Shown here in pieces: positions 1 through 11,900 of a stretch of 16,577 bases of DNA. A model generated the notes under the pieces. It saw only the letters and a list, made by a program, of their open reading frames with translations. It was not told the DNA's origin and did not search any database. The stretch covers positions 1-16,577 of the forward strand of contig JAMOAF010000979.1 of the NCBI GenBank assembly GCA_023621895.1, in the 5' to 3' direction. The translations under genes and the position numbers were made by a program. Source of the DNA: Planctomycetota bacterium. Its GTDB lineage: Bacteria; Planctomycetota; Planctomycetia; Pirellulales; Thermoguttaceae. Numbering within the stretch: the stretch's first letter is position 1; each line of letters begins with the position of its first letter.

Positions 1-55
1 CTAAGCGGTCTGGTTGAAACGAATCGCGGTCCGGCGGGAGGATTGCGGAGCTCGT

Positions 56-2302
56 ATGCAAGCAGAACGAACGTGCCGATTTGCTTCGATGCCGGTGGTC
101 TTACTGACCGTCTGTGGCACGCTCTTCCGCTGCGCACTTGGCTCGGCTCAAGTCGGGGGTATTGGCATCTCCAGCCAATACGATCTTTCCGCCAGCATTC
201 AGATCGAGGAGGCCGGCCGGACCGTCGAGACGCTTCTGGATCGGGTGGATGCCTACCTTGTCGACGGAAAGTGGAACGAGGCGGTGGACACGATCCGCCA
301 GGTGATGGAGAATTCCGGCGACAAGCTGCTCCCGGTGGCGCCTCGGCGGTACGTCAATGCCCGCATGGCTTGTCAACTGAAGATCGCCGGGCTGCCACCC
401 GAGGCGCTCGAGCGCTACCGGAGCCTGGTCGACCCGATTGCCGGCCAGTGGTACGAAGCTTGGCAGACGAGCGGCGAGCGGGCCTGGCTGGAGAAGATCG
501 TCAGCGAGGCGTTCGCGAGCAGTTGGGGCGACGACGCGCTGCTGGCGCTAGGTGAAATCGCCTTTGAGGCCGGCCAGTATGCGGTGGCGAGGGCCTGCTG
601 GCTCCGGATTCTGCCCTTCCAGCCGCCCGCCGGCCAGCCGCGGACCTGGCTGGCCTTTCCCGATAGTCAGCTTGACCTGGCGAGCGTGCGGGCGCGGCTC
701 GTGCTGCTGACGATCCTGGAGGGCGACACCGAGGCGGCAACGCTGGAACTGGCCGAGTTCGCAAAACTGCACCCCGGCGCCGCCGGCCACCTGGGCGGGA
801 AAACGGGCGACCTGGCCGAGACGCTCCGAACGATCCTTCGCGAGAGCCAGGAGTGGCCGGACCTGCCGGAGCCGGCCGATTGGCTCACGTTTGGCGGCTC
901 GCCAAAGCGTCACCGCGATGCGCTGCGGCCGGTTGCCGGGCCGGTTGCCTGGGAGCAGCCCCTCTGGCCACCCGATCGTTCCGCGCCGAGCTTGAGTTTT
1001 CTCGGGCCGGTCCGTCCGGCGGTTGCGGAAAACGCCGCCGCTCCGCTGAGCTACCACCCGGTCAGTCTCGGCGGGCTGGTCTTCGTCAGCAATGGCTCTG
1101 AAATCCTGGCGCTTGATGCCCGGTCGGGCAAACCCGCATGGGGCGAGGGCGGCGCGGCGATCTTTCGAGACCGGTTGGAGGGGGCGGACGAGAAACAGCC
1201 GCCGTTGGCAACCGCGATCGGCACTCCCCGCCACACGCTGACGGTGGCCGACGGCCGCCTCTACGCGCGGATGGGAAGCCAGGTGACAAGTCATCCTCAG
1301 GGACCCGGGTCCACCGGGGGGAGAGGGTATCTTGTCTGCCTCGACTTGAAAAGCCAGGGTCGGCTTCTTTGGAAGACGGCTTCGGAAGATCAGTGGGCGT
1401 TTGAGGGTGCGCCTCTGGTCCGAGGAGACGACGTGTTCGTGGCCATGCGCCGAAACGACATCCGGCCCCAGGCCCACGTCGCGTGTTTCGACGCCCGAAC
1501 GGGCCTGCTCCGCTGGCGCCGCTTCCTTTGCGCCGCGGAGACGCCGTCGCGGGCGATCTTGCCGGAAATTACCAGCGGGCTGTTGACGCTCGACGGCGAT
1601 TCGCTCTATTACGGCACCAATCTCGGCGCCGTGGCCGCCCTGGCCGCCAGCGACGGGCAAATTCGCTGGCTGGCGACTTACCCCAGGGCGCTGCGAGGCG
1701 ATTTGCAGAAGCTCGCCTCCCATTGGGCTCGCGACCTGGCGCCTTGCCTCGCCGACCGCGGAGCGCTCTACATCGCCCCAGCCGACAGCCCCTACCTGTA
1801 TGCCTTCACCGCCGCCGACGGCCAACTCCTCTGGAAGACGGCGGAGAGACTCGACGACGTGGTCCACCTCCTGGGGGTCAGCAACGACTGCCTGATCGCC
1901 AGCGGGAAGAAAATCTACTGGATTGAAAAGAGCGGCCCCTCAGCCGGCCGGCTCAGAACCCATTGGCCCTCCGGCCACGAACAGATCGGCTTTGGACGCG
2001 GGTTGGTTACAAAGAACCAGGTCTGGTGGCCGGCGCGCGAGGACATCTTCGTGTTCGATCGTGCGAGCGGGCAAATGGTCCGGCAGATTGCCCTTTCGCC
2101 TCGCGGCGCCGGCGGCGGCAATCTGCTCGTGGCCGGCGGCAGGCTGTTGATCGCCGCCAGCGATCGCCTCGTCGCCTTGGCCGATCAAAGTCCTGCGAAA
2201 CAAGACCCCGACACCCTGGTCCGGAATCCCCCGCACGCGCCGCGCCGGCACGGGGGCCCGGCGAAGACGGGAGCCGGCACGCTCACTTTTTTCGGAACCT
2301 AA
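56..2302 (+). CDS. PQQ/BamB-like beta-propeller protein with N-terminal helical repeats
   Basis: Predicted exported protein of 748 residues, probably periplasmic or attached to the membrane. Residues about 12-33 form a signal peptide (MPVVLLTVCG..., possible cleavage after GSA). Residues about 40-245 look like TPR-type helical hairpins, for example WNEAVDTIRQVM and ALGEIAFEAGQYAVARACW. From about residue 278 (TFGGSPKR) to 720 there are repeated beta-propeller blades of PQQ/BamB type, such as ILALDARSGKPAW, VACFDARTGLLRW and LYAFTAADGQLLW. The last ~35 residues are Pro/Arg/Gly-rich and look disordered. I chose the ATG at 56 because GGAG lies 5 nt before it; an in-frame TTG at 14 would add 14 residues, and an ATG at 89 would start right at the signal peptide. 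The stop is 2 nt before the moxR start, so the gene probably heads the operon. Its role is unknown; sensing or scaffolding for the MoxR-VWA complex is inference. No enzymatic quinoprotein residues could be assigned. Confidence 0.85.
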   Translation: MQAERTCRFASMPVVLLTVCGTLFRCALGSAQVGGIGISSQYDLSASIQIEEAGRTVETLLDRVDAYLVDGKWNEAVDTIRQVMENSGDKLLPVAPRRYVNARMACQLKIAGLPPEALERYRSLVDPIAGQWYEAWQTSGERAWLEKIVSEAFASSWGDDALLALGEIAFEAGQYAVARACWLRILPFQPPAGQPRTWLAFPDSQLDLASVRARLVLLTILEGDTEAATLELAEFAKLHPGAAGHLGGKTGDLAETLRTILRESQEWPDLPEPADWLTFGGSPKRHRDALRPVAGPVAWEQPLWPPDRSAPSLSFLGPVRPAVAENAAAPLSYHPVSLGGLVFVSNGSEILALDARSGKPAWGEGGAAIFRDRLEGADEKQPPLATAIGTPRHTLTVADGRLYARMGSQVTSHPQGPGSTGGRGYLVCLDLKSQGRLLWKTASEDQWAFEGAPLVRGDDVFVAMRRNDIRPQAHVACFDARTGLLRWRRFLCAAETPSRAILPEITSGLLTLDGDSLYYGTNLGAVAALAASDGQIRWLATYPRALRGDLQKLASHWARDLAPCLADRGALYIAPADSPYLYAFTAADGQLLWKTAERLDDVVHLLGVSNDCLIASGKKIYWIEKSGPSAGRLRTHWPSGHEQIGFGRGLVTKNQVWWPAREDIFVFDRASGQMVRQIALSPRGAGGGNLLVAGGRLLIAASDRLVALADQSPAKQDPDTLVRNPPHAPRRHGGPAKTGAGTLTFFGT

Positions 2303-2304
2303 AG

Positions 2305-3366
<1,062 letters not shown>

Positions 3367-4253
3367 GGGACTGCCGCTGCGGGCTCGGCTGATCGTTGAA
3401 GGCTACGTCTCCGGAGTCCATCGCAGCCCGTTTCACGGCTTCTCGATCGAGTTCGCCGAGCACCGGGAGTATGCGCCCGGCGACGACCTCCGGTACGTCG
3501 ACTGGAAGGTCTTCGGCCGCACCGACAAGTTCTACCTCAAGCAATACGAGGAAGAGACGAACCTCGTCTGCAACCTGCTGCTCGACACCAGCCAGAGCAT
3601 GCTCTACCAGGGGCCCGCTTCGCCGATGTCGAAGCTGGAGTACGCCAAGTGCGTGGCGGCCGCGCTCGGCTACCTGGTGCTCCACCAGCAGGACAGCGTT
3701 GGCCTGGCGACGTTCGACAGCGAGGTCCGCGGGCTGGCGCGGCCCAGCAGCAATCCCTCGCAGCTCAACCAGGTGCTCCACTTGCTCGAGGAGGCCGCCG
3801 CCGAGCACAAGACCGATACCGGGCCGATCTTCCACGCCCTGGCCGAGCGTTTCCGAAAACGGGGCATCGTGATCGTGCTCAGCGACCTGTTCGACGACGT
3901 CTCCTCGATGCTCACCGGACTGAAACACTTCCGCCACCGCCGGCACGAGGTGGTGCTGTTCCATATCCTCGATCCGGCCGAACTCGATTTTCCCTTCCGC
4001 CAGGTGACGATGTTCGAGGGCCTCGAACAACTGCCCAAGGTGCTCGTCGATCCCCCGGCCCTGCGGAAGGCGTATCTGCGGGAGTTTCACGACTACCTCC
4101 GCCAGTTGAAGCAAGGATGCCGGATGCACCACATCGATTACGTGGCCATGCGAACCGACCAGACCTTCGACGTGGCCCTGTCGAGCTACCTGGCCTCGCG
4201 GCGCGGCTGGCTGCGGACCTGAAACGATTATTGTCCCCGTGTTGGCTTGCCTG

Positions 4254-6452
4254 ATGAATCACGTTCCGGCGCTTTTCGGTTTCGACCTGCTCAGCCCGTC
4301 GATGCTCGGCTGGCTGGCGGCAGCCATTGCGCCGCTGCTGATCCACCTCTGGAGCCGCCGTCGCTACCAGGAGGCGCCCTGGGCGGCGATGCGGTACCTG
4401 CTGGCGGCGATGAAAGCGGCGCGCCGCCGGACGCGGTTCGAGCAGTGGCTGCTGCTGCTCGTGCGGACGGCGATCATCGCAACGGTCGTGCTTGCGGCCG
4501 CCGAACCGTACCTGGAGCTGGGAACAGTCCCCTTTGTGCCGGGCGTCCGCACGCATCGCCTCCTGGTAATCGACGGTTCCTACTCGATGGGTTTTCGCCC
4601 CGGAGAGACCAGCCGCTTCGAGGCGGCCAAGGAACTGGCCGCGCGGATCGTCGACGAGAGCGACCAGGGAGACGGCTTCTCGCTCGTTCTCATGGCGGAC
4701 CCGGCGCGGGCCGTGGTCGACGAGCCGAGTCTCGACCCGGCGGATTTCATCGCCGAATTGCAGGCCCTCCGCCTCGCGCACACCGGCGCCGACCTGGCGG
4801 GCGCCGCGGCTTGTGTCGAACGGCTGCTCGCCAACACGGCGCGCCGCAACCCCAAGCTCGCCAGGCAGGAGGTCTATCTGCTCAGCGACCTGGGACGCGT
4901 CAGTTGGGACCCCCAGCGCCTGGGGCAAAAAGCGGCCGAGCAAATCCAGCGTAGCTTCGCCAAGATCACCCAGATGGCTCCGCTCACCCTGATCGACCTG
5001 GGGCAGGACGACGCCGGCAACCTGGCGGTGACCAGCGCCGCCGCCGCGCAGACTTTTGCCGTCCGCGGGCGCAACATCGAGATTCGCGGCGAGCTGCGGA
5101 ACTTCAGCCGTTCCCCGGCCAGCGCTCGCGTCCAACTGCTCGCCGACGGCCACCGCGCCGCGGAAGAGACGGTCAACCTGGACCCCGGCGGCCAGGCCGC
5201 GGTGTCGTTTTCTCACCGCTTCGAGACGCCCGGCAACCACGTCCTGGAAATCGCCGCGCCCGGCGACCGGCTCGAGATCGACAACCACCGCTGGATCGCA
5301 CTGGCGGTCAGGCCGGCGGTTCGCGTGCTTTGCGTCAACGGGCAGCCGTCCGGGCCCAAGGGATCGGCGACGGACTACCTGGCGACCGCCCTGGCCCCGG
5401 CCGGCGACGGAATGTCAGCGGCCGGCATCCAGCCCGAGGTGGTTGCCGAGAGCGCGCTGGTTGAAACCGATCTCGGCCGGTACGACTGCGTGTTTCTGGT
5501 CAACGTGGCGCAATTCACGCGCGGCGAAGGACTCGTTCTCGACAACTACCTCAAGTCGGGAGGAGGCGTCGTCTTCTTCCTCGGCGATCGCGTGCTGCCC
5601 GAGCAGTACAACCAGATTCTCGGCGGAATGGCCCCCGGCGCTTTTGACATCCTGCCGGCCCGGCTGCAACCCGCGCCCGTCGAAAAACGGCAAATGCTCA
5701 ACCCCCTGGAATACCGCCATCCGATCGTCGAGGTGTTTCGCGGCCAGGAGCGGGCCGGGCTGCTGGCTACCCCGGTTGAAAAGCACTTCCCGCTCGAAGT
5801 CCCCGCCGAATCGGCCTCGCAAGTCGTTCTGGCACTCGACGACGGGACGCCGCTGGTTGTCGAGCGCCCCGTGCATCGCGGCCGGGTGATCCTCGTCGGC
5901 ACCTCGGCCGACACCGCTTGGACGCCGATGCCCCTGCTGCCGAGCTACGTGCCGATTATCCAGGAGATTCTCGCCTACGCCGTTGCCCAGCGGCAGCAAC
6001 GCCGCAACGTGCTCGTCGGCGAGAGCATCGGCGCGGTGCTCACGCGGTTTCAGGGAAACGGGTTGATCACGATCAAGACGCCCGACGGTCGCAGCGAGAC
6101 GGCGCCGCTGGACGCAGCCGGCGGGGTGGCTGGATGGAACTTCGCCTCGACCGACCCGAGCGGAATCTACATGGCTTTCCACGGTGGGGATGCCGAGACG
6201 CCGGAAATCTTCGCGGTCAACGTGGACCCGAAGGAGAGCGACCTGGCCAAGCTGTCCGAGACGGAGCTGCGCCGCGGCGTGCTGGCCGACGTTCCCTTCC
6301 AACTCCACGGGGACGGCCACCGCCTGGCGACCCAGCACGCGGGCGTGACCACGCGATCCGGCGGATTGGCCAAGCCGCTGCTCTACTTGCTGCTCGGCCT
6401 CCTGCTTCTGGAAACTTACCTCGCACGACGCTTCGGACACCACGCACCATGA
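4254..6452 (+). CDS. BatA-type membrane protein with VWA and degenerate GATase-like domains
   Basis: Inner-membrane protein of 732 residues. The N-terminal BatA (aerotolerance regulator) domain has a membrane segment at about 14-33 (LLSPSMLGWLAAAIAPLLIHLW), a basic cytoplasmic loop (SRRRYQE...AARRRTRFEQW), and a second segment at about 65-84. A VWA domain follows, with MIDAS DGSYS at 107-111, Thr177 (HTGAD) and Asp212 (LLSD). Next come Ig/CARDB-like strands (ELRNFSRSPASARVQLL) and a class I glutamine amidotransferase-like fold (YDCVFLVNVAQF...LKSGGGVVFFLGD) that has no cysteine at the nucleophile elbow and so is probably a binding domain. A final membrane segment is near the C-terminus (PLLYLLLGLLLLETYLARR). 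The ATG at 4254 was preferred; GTG at 4239 would add 5 residues, and neither has a Shine-Dalgarno. The stop overlaps the next start as ATGA. Confidence 0.93.
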   Translation: MNHVPALFGFDLLSPSMLGWLAAAIAPLLIHLWSRRRYQEAPWAAMRYLLAAMKAARRRTRFEQWLLLLVRTAIIATVVLAAAEPYLELGTVPFVPGVRTHRLLVIDGSYSMGFRPGETSRFEAAKELAARIVDESDQGDGFSLVLMADPARAVVDEPSLDPADFIAELQALRLAHTGADLAGAAACVERLLANTARRNPKLARQEVYLLSDLGRVSWDPQRLGQKAAEQIQRSFAKITQMAPLTLIDLGQDDAGNLAVTSAAAAQTFAVRGRNIEIRGELRNFSRSPASARVQLLADGHRAAEETVNLDPGGQAAVSFSHRFETPGNHVLEIAAPGDRLEIDNHRWIALAVRPAVRVLCVNGQPSGPKGSATDYLATALAPAGDGMSAAGIQPEVVAESALVETDLGRYDCVFLVNVAQFTRGEGLVLDNYLKSGGGVVFFLGDRVLPEQYNQILGGMAPGAFDILPARLQPAPVEKRQMLNPLEYRHPIVEVFRGQERAGLLATPVEKHFPLEVPAESASQVVLALDDGTPLVVERPVHRGRVILVGTSADTAWTPMPLLPSYVPIIQEILAYAVAQRQQRRNVLVGESIGAVLTRFQGNGLITIKTPDGRSETAPLDAAGGVAGWNFASTDPSGIYMAFHGGDAETPEIFAVNVDPKESDLAKLSETELRRGVLADVPFQLHGDGHRLATQHAGVTTRSGGLAKPLLYLLLGLLLLETYLARRFGHHAP

Positions 6453-8830
6453 ACCACCCGCTGCCCCACTGGATTGAAAGGCTGCTTGGCATCCAGACCG
6501 GCCCGGGCGAGGGCGCCGGCTGGAGCATCGAGCACACCTGGGGCTGGCCCCCGCTGGTAACGCTGCTTTTTGTGCTCCTGGCGGCGGGACTGGTCGTGCT
6601 GAATTACCTCCGCGACAATCCCGAAACGGCCCGCTGGTTCCGCATGATCCTGGCGGCAAATCGCATCGCCTTGATCGGCATCGTGATGTTCATGCTCGCC
6701 CAGTTCGTCCTGCTGTTGTACTTGACGGGGCTGCCACGATTGGCCGTGATCGTCGACGATTCGCTGAGCATGACCACGGTCGATCCGCTCGACGAGGCGG
6801 CCGCCCGGAAGATCGCGGCCCGGCTGGCGCGCGTCGGGCTGGACGAGCCGACGCGGTTCAACCAGGCGCGCGGATTGCTCTGCCAGCGCGACGGTGCGTT
6901 GATCCACAGGCTCCGCGAGGGGCACGAATTGCGGCTCTACTACACCACCGGCGCGGAGCAAGTCGAGGCTCTCGGCGTGGAGGCGATTGTCCGGCAGTTG
7001 CACGCCCGGCGGCCGCGCGGCGATTCGACCCGGCTGGGGGGCGCGATCCGCGCCGTGTTCGACGATCTGCGGGGCATGCCCCCTTCGGCCATCGTCCTGT
7101 TCACCGACGGGATCAACACGGCCGGCCCCTCGCTCGACGACGCCGCGGAGATTGCCCGCAGGAAGGGCGTGCCCCTGTTTACCATCGGTCTGGGGGACCA
7201 GCGGCCGCGGCGCGACTTGAAACTCACCGACCTGGTCGTCGACGACGTGGTCTTCGTCAACGACGTCGTGCAGTTCGAGTTCCGCGTCGGCGGGACTGGT
7301 TACGCCGGCCAGCAGGTGAATGTCGTTCTGCGGCGGCTCGGCGACGCCGACGAGCTGGCCCGCACGACGGTCACCCTGCCCGAAGCGGAGGAGAGTGAGA
7401 CCTTCCGCATCCCCTACCGGCCCACCGAAGAAGGCGAGTTCCGATTCGTCGTGGAGATCGAGCCACAGCCGGGCGAATTGCAGACCGACAACAACCGCCG
7501 CGAGCGGCTCGTCCGCGTGCGGAAGGAAAAAATCCGCGTCCTCCTCGCCTACGCGTATCCAAGTTACGAGTTCCGCTACCTGCGAAACATGCTCAAGCGC
7601 GACAGCACGATCCAGCTCGACACCGTCCTGCAAGAGGCCGACCTGGGATACGCCGAGCAAGACGCAACCGCGCTGCGATCGTTTCCCGTCCGCCGCGAAG
7701 AGGTGTTCCGCTACGACGTGATCATGCTTGGCGACCTGAACCCCGGCTTGCTTAGCCCGGACATGTTGCAGAACGTCGCCGAATTCGTCGACCAGCCGGG
7801 CAAGGGCGGGGCGCTGGTCTGCATTGCCGGCCCCCGGTACATGCCGATCGCCTTCCGCGGGACGCCGCTCGAAGACCTGTTGCCGGTTCGGGCGGCGGCG
7901 GTCCGAGTGCCGGCGCCGGGCGTGCCGTTGACCAGCCCCCAGCGGATCGTTCCGACGGAACTCGGGCTGACCAATCCGGGAATGCAATTGGGAGATTCAC
8001 CTGCCGAAACCCGCGACATCTGGGCCCGGCTCCCCTCCGTTTATTGGGCTCTCGACGCGCCGGAGTGCAAACCGGCAGCCCGCGTGCTGGCCACGCGCGG
8101 CGACACGGCCGGACCGGGCGGGCAGCCGCTGCCGGCAATCGTGATGCACTACGTGGGGGCCGGCAAGGTGCTGTTCCACGCCACCGACGAAACCTGGCGA
8201 TGGCGGTATCGCGTGGGCGACGCGCTGTTCGCGCGATACTGGGTCCAGACAATACGCTATCTCTGCCGCTCGATGCTCTCCGAGGCCGGAGGAGGCGCCG
8301 AACTGACGACCGATCGCCGCGAGTACCAGCAGGGCGAGCCGGTCACCCTGCGAGTGCGGTTCGACGATCCACGCCGCGCTCCGGCGGCCGACAACGGCGT
8401 GACCGTCGTCGTCGAACAGCGCGGCCGGCAGACGCACCGGCTGCAACTCCGGCGAAGCGCGGCCGGGCAGGGCATCTTCCAGGCAGCGCTCGCCGATCCC
8501 GGACTCGGCGACCATCACGCCTGGGTGGCCGTCCCCACGCTGGAAGGAACCGCCCCGGCGACCGATTTCCACGTGGCCGCGCCACCCGGCGAATTCGAAC
8601 GCATCGAAATGGACGCGGTCGCCCTCCGCCGGGCGGCGGAACGGACCGGCGGACGGTTCTACACCTGGGACAATGCCGATCGGCTGTTTCACGATCTGCC
8701 CCGCGGCAGGCCGGTGCCGGTCGAATCCCTCCCCTCCTGGCCGCTTTGGAACCGCTGGCCGGTGCTGCTGTTGTTCCTTGCCCTCCTGATCAACGAATGG
8801 GTTCTGCGGAAATGGGGCGCGATGGTATAG
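6449..8830 (+). CDS. Membrane VWA protein with GATase-like domain, second in operon
   Basis: Membrane protein of 793 residues with the same overall plan as the gene before it. There are hydrophobic segments at about 35-53 and 71-93, then a VWA domain with MIDAS DDSLS (103-107), Thr194 (GDSTRLGGAI) and Asp220 (LFTDGINT), all intact. Ig-like strands follow (VVQFEFRVGGTGYAGQQVNVVLRRL), then a Rossmann-like region from IRVLLAYAYPSYEFRYLRNML that resembles a GATase1-like domain. Its one cysteine (GALVCIAG) does not sit in a GxCxG elbow, so enzyme activity is doubtful. A C-terminal anchor is at about 767-787 (WPVLLLFLALLINEWVLRKW). The ATG at 6449 overlaps the upstream TGA, which implies translational coupling and roughly equal production of the two VWA membrane proteins, perhaps as a heterodimer (inference). 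Confidence 0.93.
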   Translation: MNHPLPHWIERLLGIQTGPGEGAGWSIEHTWGWPPLVTLLFVLLAAGLVVLNYLRDNPETARWFRMILAANRIALIGIVMFMLAQFVLLLYLTGLPRLAVIVDDSLSMTTVDPLDEAAARKIAARLARVGLDEPTRFNQARGLLCQRDGALIHRLREGHELRLYYTTGAEQVEALGVEAIVRQLHARRPRGDSTRLGGAIRAVFDDLRGMPPSAIVLFTDGINTAGPSLDDAAEIARRKGVPLFTIGLGDQRPRRDLKLTDLVVDDVVFVNDVVQFEFRVGGTGYAGQQVNVVLRRLGDADELARTTVTLPEAEESETFRIPYRPTEEGEFRFVVEIEPQPGELQTDNNRRERLVRVRKEKIRVLLAYAYPSYEFRYLRNMLKRDSTIQLDTVLQEADLGYAEQDATALRSFPVRREEVFRYDVIMLGDLNPGLLSPDMLQNVAEFVDQPGKGGALVCIAGPRYMPIAFRGTPLEDLLPVRAAAVRVPAPGVPLTSPQRIVPTELGLTNPGMQLGDSPAETRDIWARLPSVYWALDAPECKPAARVLATRGDTAGPGGQPLPAIVMHYVGAGKVLFHATDETWRWRYRVGDALFARYWVQTIRYLCRSMLSEAGGGAELTTDRREYQQGEPVTLRVRFDDPRRAPAADNGVTVVVEQRGRQTHRLQLRRSAAGQGIFQAALADPGLGDHHAWVAVPTLEGTAPATDFHVAAPPGEFERIEMDAVALRRAAERTGGRFYTWDNADRLFHDLPRGRPVPVESLPSWPLWNRWPVLLLFLALLINEWVLRKWGAMV

Positions 8831-8845
8831 AATGAGACGAAAGGG

Positions 8846-8866
8846 ACCGGCAGTCGACCTGCCGGT
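8846..8866 (+). promoter_or_regulatory. Perfect hairpin in the only sizeable operon gap
   Basis: Inverted repeat ACCGGCAG / CTGCCGGT with a 5-nt loop (TCGAC), 16 nt after the stop of the second membrane VWA gene and 44 nt before the next ATG. Only three T follow the stem, so it is not a good intrinsic terminator. It could stabilise or process the mRNA, or lower expression of the last gene. Stem and spacing are read directly; function is inference. Confidence 0.45.
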
Positions 8867-8910
8867 TTGGCTGAAAGTCAGGCAAATCGTCTAGACGGCG
8901 GGACGCGGCA

Positions 8911-11900
8911 ATGATTCATCCGCTCGAACAGCGACTGGCGCGTGTCCGGCGGCGCGTGCGCCGCCTGCTCGCCGCCTATGCGCTGAGCTGGGTCCTCACC
9001 GCGGCGGCCGGAGCGTTGATCGTCGTCGGCCTGGCGGATTACGTGTTTCGATTTCAGGATCCGGGCATCCGCCTGCTCTGCTCGCTCGCGGTTCTCGGCG
9101 TTTTTGCCTGGTCGGTCCGCCATTTCCTGGCGGGCGCGCTCGGCGCTGCGTGGCGCGACGTCGACCTGGCGCGGCGGTTGGGGCACGAGTTTCCCGCCCT
9201 CGGCGACGCGCTGCCCAGCGCCGTCGAATTTCTTCACCAGCGCGAAGATGACCTGGCGGGCGGGTCCGCCTCGCTTCGCAGGGCAGTCGTTGCCCAGACG
9301 ACGGCCAAGGTCGAAAAGGTCGATTTCATGGACGCGGTTCGCGCCGGTCCAACGGCCAGGGCGGCCGGCCTGTCGGCGACGGTGCTCATCGCCGCGGCCG
9401 CCCTGCTGATCGGCGCGCCGCAGTCGTCGGCGATTGCGTTGGCCCGCCTGGCCAACCCATTTGGCCGCACGGTATGGCCCCAGGCAACGCACCTGGCAAT
9501 CCTTCAGCGCGGCACGGCGCCGGCGATGCAACTCGTCCGGGGCGAGGCTTTTGACGTGAGGGTATTCGGCCTGGCCGGCGACCCTCTGCCCGAGAACCTC
9601 TGCATCCATTACCGCTTCGAACCGGCGCGGGGCGCGGCGGTTGACGAGACTCGCGTGACTCAGCCGCTCGGAGACGCTCGCACGACGCGGCGCGTCAACG
9701 TCGAGAGCGCCTTCGCCTTTCGATTTGAAGTCGATGGCCAGCCGTGGAGCCAATGGTGCAAGGTGCGAGTCGCCGCCGGCGAGTCCGGTTCGGTCGCCGC
9801 CGCGCCGAACGGTGTTTCCTCTCCCGTCCTCGTCGCTCGCGTGCTTCCCGCGGAAAATACGCAGTCCGCCGAGCGGCCGAACCTTGCGGTCTTGCTCCAG
9901 CAGCGGCGGGTCGAGCGAGTTGTGCGCGGCGACGCCTTCGAGGTTGACCTGATCGATGCGCATGGCGCCCATCTGCCCTCGCGTGCGACAGCGTTTTTTC
10001 GTTTCAAAGACGACCAGGGACGGACCCAGGCGGAGACGGCGCCCGCCCAGCACCTTGGCGAGCGGATCCGCCTGCGGCGGGAGAATGTGACCCGATCGTT
10101 CGAATACCGCGTCGAGGCGGGGGATGACCTGCGGATGCCGTGGATTCCCGTCGAAGTGCTGGAGGCGCCCCGGATCGAACGCCATCGGGCGTGGATCGAG
10201 CCGCCCGGCTACTCGGGCTTGCCCGGCCAGCCGGCCGAAACCCTTGTCCGCGGCCTGGTGGGATCGCGACTGAAGATCACCGCCGAGGCGAATCGCCCGC
10301 TCGCCTCCGCGGAACTCTGTTCCGAGAAGGTTCGCACGCCGTGCCGGATAACAGGTCCGGAACGGCGAACGATCGAAGTCGATTTTGCCGTTGAACAGTC
10401 GCGCGTCTATTGGTTCGAACTGGCCGACGCGGACGGCCTGGCTGGCGTGGATGCGACGCGTTGGGACGTGCGTGCCGTTCCGGACGCCGCGCCGGCGGTC
10501 ACGATCGAAAGGCCCGCGGCGAATCTGTTCGTCACCCCGCAGGCAACCGTTCCCCTGCGCGCCAGCGCCAAGGACGACCTGGCGGTCCGCCGGATCGACC
10601 TGGTTTACCTGCACGACGGCGCCGAGGGCGGAGCGGCTCAAAAACTCCCGCTTTATCAGCGCGCCGGCCCGGCCGGCGGCCAGGCGGCGGCGCCCCCCGC
10701 CGCTCAGCAGGCTGGTGAACTCCGTGCGATCGAATATGACTGGCGCTTGGGAACCCTCGGCTTGCGGCCCGGCAGCCAGATCGCCTTCCACGTCGAAGCG
10801 GCCGACGACCTGCCGCAGACCGGCCAGAGCGAGACGCGCCACATCAACATCATCACGCCCGAAGAGCTTGCCGAGCGGATCGCCGGCCGGCAGTCGCTGA
10901 TTCTCGCGGAATTGGCTCGCGTGCTGGAAATGCAGCGGCAGTGCCGCCGCCAGGTGGCCGACCTCGAGATCCGGCTCGAGGAAAACGCCCGGTTCGATCA
11001 GCCCGAGGTCGATCAGCTTCGCGGCGCCGAGCTGAACCAGCGCGAGGTCCACCGTTCGCTCACCAGCCGCGGCGAGGGAGTGCCGGTGCACGTCGTCGGC
11101 CTGCTTGCCGATCTGGACAACAACGGAGTCGACAACGCGGACGTCCGCAACCGCATGGAAGACATCCTCGCGCGCCTCGACCAGCTCGATCGCCAGCACC
11201 TGCCGGCCATCACGTTCCACTTGACCGCGGCAATCAAGGCCGCCCAGATCGAGCTGGAACAGCAGCCCGGAAAAGGCGGTCCCGAACTGGCGGCGGAGAA
11301 TGCCGGCCCGCCCCTCGGCGCCGCCGGCAAGGAGCAGGAGACCGTGATTGCGGCCCTCGAGGAACTGCTCGGCGAGTTGGCGCAATGGGAGAACTACCGG
11401 CAGTTTCACCGGCAGCTCGCCCAAGTGCTCCGCGAGCAGAAGGACCTCATCGGGCAGACGGCGACCCTCGCGCGGAACACCCTGGGCAAGAATCTTCGCG
11501 ATCTCTCGCCCCAGGAGACCGCCGAGCTGAGAATTCAGGCCCGGCGGCAAGCCGAACTTGCCCGCCAGTTCAGCCGCATCGAAGACGAGATGCGCCGCGG
11601 CGCGGCCCAGCTTCAAGCGTCGGAGCCGGCCGCGGCGGAGACGGTGACCCAGGCACTCGCCGAGGCTCGGCGGCGATCCATCGCCGCGGAAATGCACGCC
11701 GCTGGCGAGGACCTCGGCGCGAACCGCATGGCCCAGGCCGGAAATCGGCAGAAGGAAGTCGCCGAAGGCCTCGAGCGGCTCCTCGACATTCTCAGCAACC
11801 GGCGCGAAAGCGAGCTGGCTCGCTTGGCCCGCAGCCTGCGGCAGGCCGAAGAGCAACTCGGCGATCTGGAACGCCGCGAGGCGGACGTTGCCAGGCAAAT

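Noticed and set aside
548..1867. A 439-codon - strand frame opposite the propeller gene
   Set aside because: No family features; the + frame has a signal peptide and repeated propeller blades.
3912..7987. Several long - strand frames opposite the two VWA membrane genes
   Set aside because: Antisense shadows without domains; the + frames carry MIDAS motifs and membrane segments in the right order.
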